Shown here: one piece after another, positions 23,633-34,134 of the stretch
How positions within the stretch are numbered: position 1 is the first letter of the stretch
How the letters are laid out: each line of letters starts with the position of its first letter
Assembly: GCF_024868665.1 (NCBI RefSeq)
Contig: NC_079901.1
Span: forward strand, 4,840,007 to 4,904,006
Reading direction: 5' to 3'
DNA length: 64,000 nt
Origin: Triplophysa rosa
Lineage: Eukaryota > Chordata > Actinopteri > Cypriniformes > Nemacheilidae
The notes under the pieces: model-generated
Databases searched by the model: none
The model's input: only the letters and a program-made list of their open reading frames with translations
Told to the model about the DNA's origin: nothing
Position numbers and translations under genes: made by a program

Positions 23633-24838
23633 GCAGCTTCCGTACACGTGCGGAGGAGTTACTTTTCCCCACTTTTCTTAAAAACTATTGGTCCAAAAGA
23701 CATCAATCAAAGTGTGAACTGTACAATGGACATTCCCCCGGAGAATGATCACACTAACTTGCTTGTCCGTCTCTCAACAACTCAGTAGGGGTCGCTGGAG
23801 TGGGGGAAAAGGCGAAAAGTGTACTTACCTTGTGGATATTCGGCATGTGTCGCCCAGCTGGAATAACCTATTTTGTTTCTGGATTTTTTTTTTTTCATGT
23901 TTCCTTTTTCCCAATTCCTGCATCTGAGTCCTTACCCTTTCCTGACACATAGAATATAGATTTTTTTCTGTCCGTATATGCCATCTAGACAGTTACCTTC
24001 TAAGGCAGTATTCAAAAGCAAAGGGAGAGCCTAATAATGAATGGTTTGAAATGCTCTTTAGGCAACTCACCATGTTGTTCACCCTACAAAGCAGTGCTAC
24101 TCGTGTAATAAGAGAACCGACAAATAGTTGATCTGAAATTAGCATGTTGCTAAGCTAATGTAATTGCTCTCAAGGTTTTGGAGCAGAGATGCTATTTTCC
24201 TCAGCTGTATCGTTGTTGTTGCTTTAAACTTTGTGGCTTTTGGAGGTGTAGAAGAATGAGTTATCTCAGATGGCAGCAAAATTTCATGGCGTGCAGTGTC
24301 AGATAGGCTATTGCATTAGGAATGGCCTTATACACAAAAAACACATGAATACGATTCCAGTCCCGACATTAAATATACATATACGTACATATATAATAAT
24401 CTTATATCTGTACATTCTGTTCATCGTGCTCATAAAAATGATAATAATAATTTTCTCAGTAGTTTATTAATAGGCTCAACAGCTTGTTACTTGCAATAAA
24501 AAAAAACTGACTGAAGTGTACAAATCTTGCAACCTATAATGGAAAAATCCCAAAGCCCATGAAGTGCTTTAGAAAGTCTTCAAGTTCCTTCCGGTCGAGA
24601 GCTGTTCCTTCTGAGCCAAGGTGAAACACATAAAGTGAGCGGTAATTTACTCTCACATCAGAGGACTTGCTGAAGGCCAGGGTACACTACGCCATGACTC
24701 TGGACAGCTCTCTCTCACACACTAAAATACATGACCTTGACATGAGACAGATTTAAAACTCACAACCCCTCCCACCTACACACAAATATACACTTCTTTC
24801 GGGAGCCTAATGCTGTCTTTAAACTTTCGTCTTGTAAA
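23633..24838. other. Non-coding interval
   Basis: No gene, RNA gene or paired termini could be supported. A short T run sits near 23886-23896 and the sequence is otherwise plain. Confidence 0.5.
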
Positions 24839-25190
24839 CATTTATTAAAACATAAATGTTTACATTTGGTTCCTCTGTGGTGGAATGAACTGCCAGCCTC
24901 CACCTGAACTACAGCATCCTTCACAACCTTCAAAAAAACAACTCAAAACATACATGTTCCGCATTTATCTGAATGACCAATAACTGTCTATGTTTTGTCT
25001 AATAAAAAAAAGTCTTTCATGTTGTTCATTCTCTCCCTGCTTCTTCCTTAATCCTCCTCGTAACATGGCCTTATTAACTTTCAGTAGGCCTGTTTAGCGT
25101 GTTGACAAAATGTTATATGCTCCTACTTGTAAGTCACTTTGGATAAAAGCATCTGCCAAATGAATAAATGTAAATGTTTGTGAATGTTTG
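24839..25190 (+). mobile_element. LINE 3' end fragment
   Basis: The plus strand at about 24875-24975 still reads like the C-terminal tail of a fish LINE reverse transcriptase (WNELPA, then SFTTFKKQLKTYMFR), with stops. A 3' region follows, ending GTAAGTCACTTTGGATAAAA, GCATCTGCCAAATG and AATAAATGTAAATG repeats. The closing block is nearly the same as the tail of the SINE at 30936-31078. It is 5'-truncated and dead. Confidence 0.75.
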
Positions 25191-25671
25191 TTGACATGTT
25201 GTGTATGTAGCAAGATCATATAACTCTGTGGAAGGTCACACATTGATACAATGGTAAAATAGTTACTAATTGAGCAATTGAACAGCCCACCTTTAGACGA
25301 ATAAAGTCTAATGTTTGCTGAAATTATTATTTATTAAAATAACTGGAAATATAGTAATGTATTTAACAATGAATAGACTTTCTGATCAGACTTGATTTGC
25401 CTGATGGAAAATCAAAGAGTGAAAAAAGCTCTTACACTGAAGGAGGGACAACCCAATCCATATCTTGAAGCTAAAAGTCATAGGAAATTGCTCTCTTTTG
25501 ACCTGGGTAAGTAAGCATCAAACCAAAACATCCAGGTATCCATTGAAGCAATAGCCTAGCGACAGTATACAAGAGTTGAATTCACAAACATTTTTAAAGA
25601 AGACCCCCAGGTACACTCAGCATGGTAACGACGCAGCTAGTCGAACCCTTATCCTGTGCAATGTCAATAGA
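25191..25671. other. Non-coding interval
   Basis: Nothing recognisable; it separates a plus-strand LINE tail from a minus-strand LINE. Confidence 0.5.
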
Positions 25672-25704
25672 TTAGAATAGAATAGAATAGAATGAATAGA
25701 ATGA
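25672..25704. repeat. (TAGAA)n tail of minus-strand LINE
   Basis: About six AATAG/AATGA pentamer units. They lie directly after the 3' untranslated region of the LINE read on the minus strand. Short tandem tails like this are usual at the 3' ends of Rex/CR1/L2-type LINEs, so this probably marks the true 3' terminus. Confidence 0.85.
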
Positions 25705-26048
25705 GCTTTATTGGCCAAGTATGTTTCCACATACGAGGAATTTGTTATAGTGACAGAAGCTCCACAGTGCAACAGAAAGACAGCAACAGGACAGAACACA
25801 GATGATAAAAAATAATAATAATAATATACAATAATATAGAAATAGGCAATGTACAAAACAGCAAAAACACAATATACAATATAGACAATTATGTATGTAC
25901 AGGTCTGATATGTGCAAATTTGGTGAATAAATAATGTAAAATAGAGTTGTGTGTTCCGCGTTTAATGTCAAGTGTTCATAAGATGGATTGCCTGAGGGAA
26001 GAAACTGTTCCTGTGTCTGGTCGTTTTGGTGCTCAGTGTTCTGTAGCG

Positions 26049-27494
26049 TCAACCAGACGGTAACAGTTCTAAAAGGGAGTGTGCTGGGTGTGAGGGGTCC
26101 AGAGCGATTTTACCAGCCCTTTTGCTCATTCTGAATGAGTACAGTTCTTGGAGAGTGGGGATGGTTGTACCAATGATACGCTCAGCAGTCCGGACTACCC
26201 TCCGTAGTCTTCTGAGATCAGATTTGGTAGCTGAGCTGAACCAGACAGTTATAGAAGTGCAGAGGATGGATTCGATGATGGCAGAGTAGAACTGTTTCAG
26301 CAACTCCTGTGGCAGGTTGAACTTCCTCAGCTGGCAAAGGAAGTACAGCCTCTGCTGGGCCTTTTTAACAATAGAGTCAATGTGAGTGTCCCACTTCAGA
26401 TCCTGAGAAATTGTGGTGCCCAGGAATCTGAATGACTCCACTGCAGTCACAGTGCTGTTCATGATGGTGAGTTTGGGGAGAACAGGGGGCCATCTCCTGA
26501 AGTCCACGATCATCTCAACAGTTTTAAGCGTGTTAAGCTCCAGGTTGTTAAGACTGCACCAGGCAGCCAGCTCCTTGACCACCTGTCTGTAAGCAGACTC
26601 GTCACCGTCCTGAATGAGGCCGATCAGTGTGGTGTCGTCTGCAAACTTCAGGAGCTTGACAGAGGGGTCTTTAGAGAGAACACAGCCCTGAGGAGCTCCA
26701 GTGCTGATGGTGCAGGTGTTGGATTTGAATTTACCAAGCTTTACTAACTGCTGCCTGTCTGTCAAGAAGCTGTTGATCCACTGACAGACAGGGGTGGGGA
26801 CGGAGAGCTGTGCCAGCTTATTCTGAATGGTGTCCTTGATGATGGTGTTAAAAGCGGAGCTGAAGTCCACAAACAGGATCCTCTCATAGGTCCCTGGTCT
26901 GTCCAGATGCTGAAGGATGAAGTGCAGTCCCATGTTGACAGCATCATCCACAGACCTGTTTGCTCTGTAGACAAACTGCAGGGGGTCCAGTAAGGGACCA
27001 GTGATGTCCTTCAGATAGGCCAAAACCAGTCTTTCAAATGATTTCATGGCCACAGACGTTAGAGCGACAGGTCTGTAGTCATTAAGTCCAGTAATTTTGG
27101 GTTTCTTTGGGACTGGGATGATGATGGAGCGTTTGAAGCATGAGGGGACTTCGCACAGCTCCAGTGATCTGTTGAAGATCTGTGTGAAGATGGGGGCCAG
27201 CTGGTCAGCACATATTTTTAGGCAGGCTGGAGACACACCGTCTGGGCCTGGTGCTTTCCTTCTTTTGTTCTTTCTGAAGACCTGGCGCACATCTTCTTCA
27301 GTGATCTGAATTGTAGGTGTGGGAGAGAGGGGGGTTGCTGAAGGTGTGAATGGTTGTGTGGAGAGGTGTTCAGGGCGGGTGTGGGGTGTTTTTTCAAACC
27401 GGCAATAAAACTTGTTCAAGTCGTCAGCTAGTTGTTGGTTCTCTAAAGTGCTGGGGGATGGTGTCTTGTAACTGGTGATATCTTTCAGAGCTTT
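26049..27494 (-). pseudogene. LINE reverse transcriptase domain (broken)
   Basis: This open segment follows the in-frame stop at 27495 and carries the reverse transcriptase that would copy LINE RNA at a nicked target site. Counting from the first Met (27419), RT blocks in order are KAPGPDGV (about 55-62), NDYRPVALTS (113-122), FVDFSSAF with the first catalytic Asp (183-190), GAPQGCVLS (241-249) and KFADD (258-262) with the catalytic Asp pair. A C-terminal region with WFSSATKSDLRRL and RTAERIIG follows. Only ten residues separate GAPQGCVLS from FADD, where related LINEs usually have about two dozen. A short in-frame deletion near 26672 is therefore likely to have removed part of the palm. The frame otherwise stays open to 26049, so decay seems fairly recent. 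Confidence 0.9.
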
Positions 27495-28103
27495 TCACAC
27501 TGAAGCAGAATCACTGGAAGAGAATTTGTTCCTTAAGTTGTCAGAATAATTCCTCTTTGCCCCTCTGATCTCCTTTTCCAGTGTGAATTTGGCCTGTTTA
27601 TACAAGACTTTGTCCCCTTTCCTGTAAGCATCTTCTTTGGCCTGACGGAGCTGTCTGAGTTTTGCCGTGAACCACGGTTTGTCGTTGTTGTAAGTTAGAC
27701 AAGACTTGGTAGGGATGCACATATCCTCACAGAAACTGATATATGAAGTTACAATTTCTGTCAGCTCGTCCAGATCGGTGGCAACAGCTTCAAAAACAGT
27801 CCAAAAAGTGAAAGTGAAAGAGAAACAGGCTTGTAAATCCTGCTCTGTTTCAATAGTCCATCTTTTAACAGTTCTTAATACAGGTTTTGCATATTTAAGT
27901 TTCTGCCTGTAGGACGGGATAAGATGAACCAAACAGTGATCAGAGAGTCCTAAAGCTGCTTGTGGAACAGAGTGATATGCATCCTTTATTGCTGTGTAAC
28001 AGTGATCCAATATATTACTGTCTCTGGTGGGACATGTGATGTGCTGTCTGTATTTTGGCAGTTCGCGGGAGAGATTTGCTTTATTAAAGTCCCTTAGAAT
28101 AAT
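27495..28103 (-). pseudogene. LINE endonuclease C-terminal part and linker (broken)
   Basis: In the same frame as the segments before and after it. Just after the stop at 28104-28106 the frame reads LRDFNKANL, the D/N block of APE endonucleases. It continues to LSDHCLVHLIP, the SDH catalytic block. A lysine/arginine-rich linker follows (LRQLRQAKEDAYRKGDK), leading to SASV and the second stop at 27495-27497. An APE endonuclease nicks target DNA to prime reverse transcription. The catalytic motifs are still readable, but the polypeptide is interrupted on both sides. Confidence 0.88.
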
Positions 28104-28635
28104 TTAAACAGAGTCCGGGTGTTGTTGTTCTGTGTCTGTGATCTGATCAGCGAGTTTCTGTAAATCTGAGCTCACTTGTGCTTGCGGAGGAATGTAAACA
28201 CTCACGAGAATGAACGAACAGAACTCCCGCGGCGAGTAGAACGGCTTGCAGTTAATGAAGAGTGTTTCTAGATCTGAACAGCACATCTTCTTTAACACGG
28301 TTACATCTGTACACCACCTCTCATTGATGTAAAAGCACGTCCCGCCGCCGCGCGATTTCCCCGTTGATTCCGCGTCGCGATCTGCTCTGATCAGCTGGAA
28401 GTTAGGAAGTTGTAACGCGCTGTCTGCAATGGCGCCGTTCAGCCAGGTTTCCGTGAAACACAGAGCAGCAGAGTTAGAAAAGTCCTTGTTAAACCGGGAA
28501 AGCTGAAGGAGTTCGTCCGTTTTGTTGGGTAGAGAGCAGAGATTCGCCAGATGGATGCTAGGCAACGGCATTCGAAATCCGTGCTGTCTGAGCTTCACAC
28601 CGGCTCGCTTCCCCCGTCTGCGCGTCATATGTCGT
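28104..28635 (-). pseudogene. LINE APE endonuclease N-terminal part (broken)
   Basis: The recognisable LINE frame starts at about 28635 with RRRGKRAGVKL. APE endonuclease blocks then appear in order: LANLCSLPNKTDELL (N block), CFTETWL (E block with catalytic Glu), GGGTCFYINERW and FILVSVYIPP (Y block). It stops at TAA 28104-28106, just ahead of the D/N block. Residues further upstream in this frame (MKPLETWLSGLREFFQ) come from the inserted LTR-like sequence and not from the LINE. Confidence 0.88.
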
Positions 28636-29400
28636 GGCGAAAAGTTGATCAGCCAATGTTGAAAGAATTCACGAAGACCAGAGAGCCAGGTTTCAAGAGG
28701 TTTCAATCTTTATTTGCTTGAGCAAGCAAAGTGAGACATACAGAGTTCATCTGTAGATGCCTAACAATTACACTTCTGACTCCATCTTTCACTGTTCTCA
28801 AGTCGTTATCACAGTTTAAACCAATCATATTTACCTGACATCATCTTCTCCCAATCAGGTTCTACATGACATCACTTATTTTTGTTTGTCCATCCTCTTT
28901 TGACTTTCCACAGTTATATATCAAACTTCTTACGTCAACTTTTAACTGTGGCGAAACCTTTTAAAGGATTAAAAAATATATGTACATACATCCGTCCATC
29001 TTTAAAATGCAGATGTATGTCATTTTTTCAGTTGCTACTGTATGAAAGACAAATACATCTATCTCTAAAATGCGAATGTATGTCATATTGACATTTACTA
29101 CCCCTAGCTTACATGTACTTCAAAAACTACCATGCATTTTAGACCAGATCTCGTGTGAAGAATACATATTGTGTGTGTGCTCAAAGCATTTGCATGCAAA
29201 AGATGTCTTATGGTGCTGTTTGATGTTCAACCTGGCCTGTAACCTTTGACCCATGAGATCACAGTCTTTTTGCTATGAGACTCATAGCGTTTTCTGTGTT
29301 AGAGAAGTGTGTGAGACCTATAACTAGTTTAAATGCATTGTTTCATATAAAAACTCAATCAATAATAGAAAAACTTAATACTGTAATAGAAAAACCACCA
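28636..29400 (-). mobile_element. LTR-like insertion inside the LINE
   Basis: About 765 bp separate two halves of the LINE frame. On the minus strand it holds a TATA-like GATATATAAC near 28915, an AATAAAG signal near 28712 and a closing CTCTTGAAACCTGGCTCTC that looks like an R-U5 region. A pair of direct repeats of about 25 bases (ATCTTTAAAATGCAGATGTA near 28998, ATCTCTAAAATGCGAATGTA near 29059) resembles U3 enhancer repeats. There are no internal genes, so it would be a solo LTR. Exact ends and target duplication could not be fixed. Confidence 0.5.
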
Positions 29401-29630
29401 TACCTCCTGAAGCGTTTGACCAAAGCTACGGCTCTGCCAACAACAATGTCCAGCAAAACGTCAGAAAACTCAAAAACCGGTAAAAGATTTTGTGGTGTGT
29501 TCTGCCGAATGTTCAGCAGGTCATCCCTGATAAAACTGATCGTATTTGAGAAACAAAAAACAGGAAAAACAAACAAAAACAGTACAAACACTGAAGAGCA
29601 AGGCACAGTAGCTGCCATCTGCGGCGCCAT
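29401..29630 (-). pseudogene. LINE N-terminal segment
   Basis: ATG at 29628-29630 starts MAPQMAATVPCSSVFVLF, a hydrophobic N-terminus. It continues through NLLPVFEFSDVLLDIVVG to KRFRR, where the LTR-like insertion begins. In fish Rex/CR1-type LINEs a comparable leader comes before the basic RRRGKRAG stretch found at about 28630, so the two belong to one original frame. Beyond KRFRR the frame continues briefly into the insert and ends at 29355. Confidence 0.7.
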
Positions 29631-29640
29631 CTTGATTTTT

Positions 29641-30935
29641 TTTTTTTTAGGAATTTAGGAATAACCTGGAATAGCTTTAAGCCAACTTTTACATGTTCCG
29701 CTGAAAATGTGAAACTTGAGTTTAGTTTCAAAGTCTTAGAGAGGAAATATCACGCTAGTTTTCCCCAGGCTGCAGAAGAACCTTTACAATATTGCCGACA
29801 CATCTATCAAACTCAGAGATCCAGCTGAACCATCATAATGAATGTCATAAAAAGGACAAAACTTGCTGCTCAGAAATGCAACAATTATAGCTGGAGCTTT
29901 AAAAGCAGCATACCGAAAACCCTGTAATGATCTCACCATGACAACTTTGGTTTGGTGACATCCAGAGAGGTTTCTGTTCTCAATGGCTTGTGTGAAAGGG
30001 GAGCACGCTGAGTCCCACTTCTCGTCTTTGCCCAATAACATGCCCCATTGCCCCTGTGTCACTGCAAAATAGCCCTCCGAAAGTGTCTCAGGAAATTGTC
30101 TAGCCACTGTCATTGGCTGACAGGCCCATCCATCACGCAGGCAGTCAAGGGCATTGGACATGCCCACGGTTCATTTGGCCCTCCTCACATGACAACAACT
30201 TAAAATAGAGACGAAATTACAAATGATAAATTCTCGAAACATCAAGATTCATGTGTGTCTTGTCTACCTGAACCAATAACAGTGTCTGTTTTCCCTTGAG
30301 CCGTGTTGGTTATCTCTTCATAACGGTCTTGATGAAAGCTCCTCTGAGGGAATGTCATTATACGGAGGATTGTGGTGATGCATTATGGGTAACCAGCCTT
30401 CTTCGGTTAAACAGGTGCATTTGGGATTGTTAATTGTGGCAGTCGTTTTGGGAGGGTCCTGCGGGGGCAGTTCCAACCACATCAGTTGTGATTTGGGATT
30501 TATTTCAGTCAATAATATCTGTAATCGTTCCTGGATGAAGATGCTTTCAAAGGCTCTCATTGTCCGTCTGTATGAGCTCTGCTAAAGCTGTTTGTTTTTT
30601 GACCCTGTCACAAATAAAAACACATAATGGCAGCTGCAGTGCTGGAAACCGTCAGAGCATTTTAAGTGCAGATTAACTTTCATCTCAACCGACAAATCAC
30701 CAGGACATAAACGCGTAGGGCGCTGTTTATTAAAGTGCTGATATTCAAAGTACTTTTCTCTTGGTGGCCTAAAAAAGTATTTGAACACTTAACTATGAAT
30801 AAAAATTATTCAAATACATATTACAAAAAGTCCAGAAAGACATTTCCTTTAATGGGCATTGGGAATATAGCATTAGAAGCTGGTATGGCACTTAAAAAAT
30901 GGAACGTAAGGGAAAAGCAACAAACAAACCTTTAT
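29641..30935. other. Non-coding interval
   Basis: A T run at 29634-29648 lies against the LINE 5' end. No further gene or element could be supported. Open frames on both strands overlap and have no motif. Confidence 0.5.
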
Positions 30936-31078
30936 GTATTTGGCAGACGCTTTTATCCAAAGCGACTTACATTGCATTACACTATACATTTGTTTCTAAG
31001 TATGTGCAAACCCTGGGATCGAACCCATGACATTGGCGTTGCTAGCGCCATGCTCTTACCACTGAGCCACAGGAAAGC
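30936..31078 (-). mobile_element. tRNA-derived SINE with LINE-like tail
   Basis: On the minus strand the head has A box TGGCTCAGTGG (complement of 31059-31069) and B box GGTTCGATCCC (complement of 31015-31025). The tail GTAAGTCGCTTTGGATAAAA and GCGTCTGCCAAATACATAAA nearly copies the 3' end of the LINE fragment at 24839-25190. It is well preserved, and the pol III boxes look intact. Confidence 0.9.
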
Positions 31079-31995
31079 CAGAACAAAAGTTTGTTTATTT
31101 TTTATTTATAAATGCCCATTTTACATCTCTGAGGCTGCGTTCACTCTGTCAGTGTTTAGGATTGACATTTACTTACAGGCGTGGGGCTGGAAATGTTCTG
31201 TTCACACAGCAGCTTACAGTTACAGTTAGAATGCTGTCTCTATGAACGAGCAACCAAACTTAGGGCTGTATTTGCAATGGACACTTATAGTTCATTTTGG
31301 GTAAACATTCCTTTAACTTTCACTTTTGTACTAGAACTACAAGAACTATATAGCAGAGAATAACATGTTCTTTGAAGCATTTACAGCAGTACAGCGTGAG
31401 TGTGTGTGTGCGTGCGTGCATGTGTGTGTGCAGAGTGCATGCAACTGTCAAGGTGATTCAATGTCCTAAAACCTGCCATTTCTCTCACCTCACCTTCTCT
31501 GTAGGTGGATTTGCAGGTTCAAAGCACACAGTCTCACACACACACACATACAAATAAAAGCCCCCTCTAGCACATATGCACAACACAGATAATGACCACA
31601 CACAGCAGACGCATGAGGGATTGTTAACACACAGACAGTCATGTTTGTGTGTCACAGAGCCGCAGTTGTGTGCTGGAGCTCTTACACACACAGATCAATG
31701 CAGAACTGCCCCAATCGGCCCCTGAGGACCAACCATTATGATCAACACAAGCTAAGTTCATACGAGGCTGTTTATGTGACTTTGGTTTCCTCTCATTCTG
31801 CTCTACACGTTAAATTAAATGGCTTCACATTTGCTTAAAAATTATTTCTTGGGAGCACATCACGTGGTTAAATATACAATGTTCGTAACTCACATCTAGT
31901 TGTGTTAAAGGGGTTTTTAAACTGTTTTATACATTATCAAGGCCAGGTGCAAATACTCTTCAAGGTGCATTTGGACAGACAGCTATCCAAGACTT
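31079..31995. other. Non-coding interval with GT/CA tracts
   Basis: Short microsatellites lie at about 31396-31431 (GT/GC) and 31535-31548 (CA). No gene found. Confidence 0.5.
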
Positions 31996-32006
31996 ATACA
32001 AGACAT

Positions 32007-32200
32007 TAGGGATGCACCAATACCATTTTTAAAGACTCCACCTTAAACACATAATGAAAACATAAATCGTTTTATGTGCTTGTCACAAACTTTCAAAGCA
32101 AATTTCACAACAAATTTCAGTTAGTTCTGTCAGTTTTTTCACATATGGTATCGGTGCCTTTTTACGAGTACATGAACTTAGTATCGGCCCCGGTGCATCC
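32007..32200. mobile_element. Short hAT-like MITE
   Basis: Begins TAGGGATGCACCAATACCAT and ends GTATCGGCCCCGGTGCATCC, inverted copies of each other with substitutions. An 11-bp direct repeat ATACAAGACAT flanks it (31996-32006 and 32201-32211), consistent with an 8-bp hAT duplication plus chance extension. It is 194 bp and non-coding. Confidence 0.8.
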
Positions 32201-32211
32201 ATACAAGACAT

Positions 32212-33499
32212 ATTTCGGGCAAGTAAATGCACCTTGTTGTTTAGGCTACAGAACATTAGATATATAAACATAACTCCAAAAATCCAAACTTAATCATATT
32301 TACTTGTCCTATGAGGCAAAGAGAGTGAGATGACAGAACTTACTGAATTGAATGGGTTTTATCTGCATATACCACACTGTAAGATTAGATCTGAATGATA
32401 CCTGCCTTTTTGTAATAAAGTGCTTACTCCGACATATCAAAGAGGATGCATGGCGTGATTATGTGTAAATAGCCAAGAGAATGAATGATGTTGTCCAGAA
32501 AAACACACAAGGCTTTATTTTATTTATTTATTTACTTAAATATTGACTATTTCATCTTTAAGGGTAGTCGACAGAGATGATTTATATTTGCATAATGGCG
32601 TATTTAAACTTTTTAAAACTAATTTGCTTATGCTGACGGTTATCATGAATCTGTGTTATTAGTATTGAGCAAGTTTCTTAGAGTAATCAGTTACTAATGG
32701 CTTTGTTCTAGATTGTAATTGAGTTGCTTTACTAATTCTCTTGTCTAAACATTCATCATATTACTCATTACTTCAATGCTTATGAATATTTGATGAATTT
32801 CTAAAACCCATATGTGATTTTGCCAGCTCAACAATACAAGGATAGAAAAAATGAAAAATACATTTTTTACTGGTTATAATATAAAAAGTGCTATATTGTT
32901 TCAACCCTTTAAAGGTTTGAAATTCATGTACTTATAATATAGTTAGATAAAAAAGTCAAAACATTTATGTGAATATGGCATCACACTGCTACAATCCTCT
33001 CAGCCGTGAACTATTGACAAATGTAGCACATGTAATTCAGTGTACAGTAGTATACTGTGTGTGGTGGTATATAGTGGTACATATAGACCACTTCAGAAAA
33101 CGTAATCCAACGCTGATCCAACACTGGTCCAGAAGAACTTCCTGTTTCCGTTTTTTATACTTCACAAACATTTGAAGAAAATACAACCAACAGAACATTT
33201 ATAACTGAATGAAAATGTTAAACGACTATCTTTAAGAATGATCTTGTTTCTGACACATTCTGAGAAAGGCTGAAAGCCGAAACACATCAGTGTGCAGAAT
33301 TGTAGTTGTTTTCACTGTGTTATTGTGATTAGCCATGATGTGAATGAATGCTTTTTTATATTTTTGTACTGGAATAAATGCCTTGGATTCCATTTTGAAG
33401 AATAAGTTTGACACCTGACCAAAGAGCACCTTCTGGGGTTACTCTACGAGGTCCTTCAAGCAAGTAGCGCCCCATGAATTTTCTGTTTTGACTGTCTTT
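32212..33499. other. Non-coding interval
   Basis: AT-rich, with no gene, RNA gene or paired termini that I can support. Confidence 0.5.
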
Positions 33500-34134
33500 G
33501 GTCACTTACACACTGCAAAGTTTCGGGAGTGACAACCGCATTTAAATGCAGTAGTGAATTCATTAAACGATCGTTCCATGTGTGTACGAAGCGGGAGTTA
33601 CTCCTGCATTTTGCGAATTGTAATTATAGCAATGCGTTGACCGCAGCAGTAAGGAAACATGAATCCCAAGAGTTTAACCTGTTTGGTATGTTGTTTTCCT
33701 GTAGAGATTGTTTGTGTTCCACATTTTGAGCTCAAGTACCGCTAAGAGTGATGCTGTGTTTTGTTTGTCATCGGAGGGCTGCTTCACAGAGCACTCTACC
33801 CCAGGGCTAGCGGGTATTAGCAACTAGCCCTGTTCAAAACACGTGAAATAGTAAACACTTGTACATCTTGTCATATGATCTTCTTGCACTGCGCATACAG
33901 AAAACAAACAGGCATCTTTAATGCACGTATAAATACGTCATTAACAGCTAGTTGTCCAGTTCGGTTCTGGAATTTCTGTAAATGCGGTTGTCACTACCTG
34001 CATTTTTCGGGAGTTAATTCGATATTAGAATGCGGTTGTCACTCCTGAAAACTAGTGAAGTGTGTGTGTACAGAACAGGATTAAGCAGTAAAAGGTGTGT
34101 GACAACCAAATTTAGATGCAGTGTGTAGGTGGCC
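33500..34134. mobile_element. Non-autonomous DNA element, possibly Harbinger-like
   Basis: A 635-bp element whose ends are inverted: left GGTCACTTACACACTGCA, right (complement) GGCCACCTACACACTGCA. TTT occurs on both sides as a possible 3-bp duplication. Inside, the motif GGGAGTGACAACCGCATTTA (33526) recurs as AATGCGGTTGTCACTCCTGA (34030) and as a third partial copy near 33982, so subterminal repeats point inward. No coding region. Confidence 0.65.

Larger units (their letters stand above)
25672..29640 (-). mobile_element. Nearly complete but inactivated Rex/CR1-like LINE, split by an insertion
   Basis: The element runs from an ATG near 29630 (minus strand) down to the TAGAA tail at 25672. 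It contains an APE-type endonuclease, a linker, a reverse transcriptase and a 3' UTR in one frame. The N-terminal segment (29630 to about 29400) ends in VALVKRFRR. The frame resumes at about 28635 (RRRGKRAG), with about 760 bp of foreign LTR-like sequence between. Two in-frame stops (28104-28106 and 27495-27497) and a short in-frame loss in the reverse transcriptase show that it cannot move by itself. Clade choice (Rex1 versus CR1/L2) is a judgement from motif style. Confidence 0.88.

Noticed and set aside
29275..29658. Plus-strand frame of 127 codons
   Set aside because: It lies antisense to the LINE N-terminal segment, which has recognisable family context, and overlaps the LTR-like insertion.
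31011..31075. tRNA gene candidate from A and B boxes
   Set aside because: The boxes are part of a SINE with a LINE-like tail; no full cloverleaf was supported and the same unit recurs at 19745.
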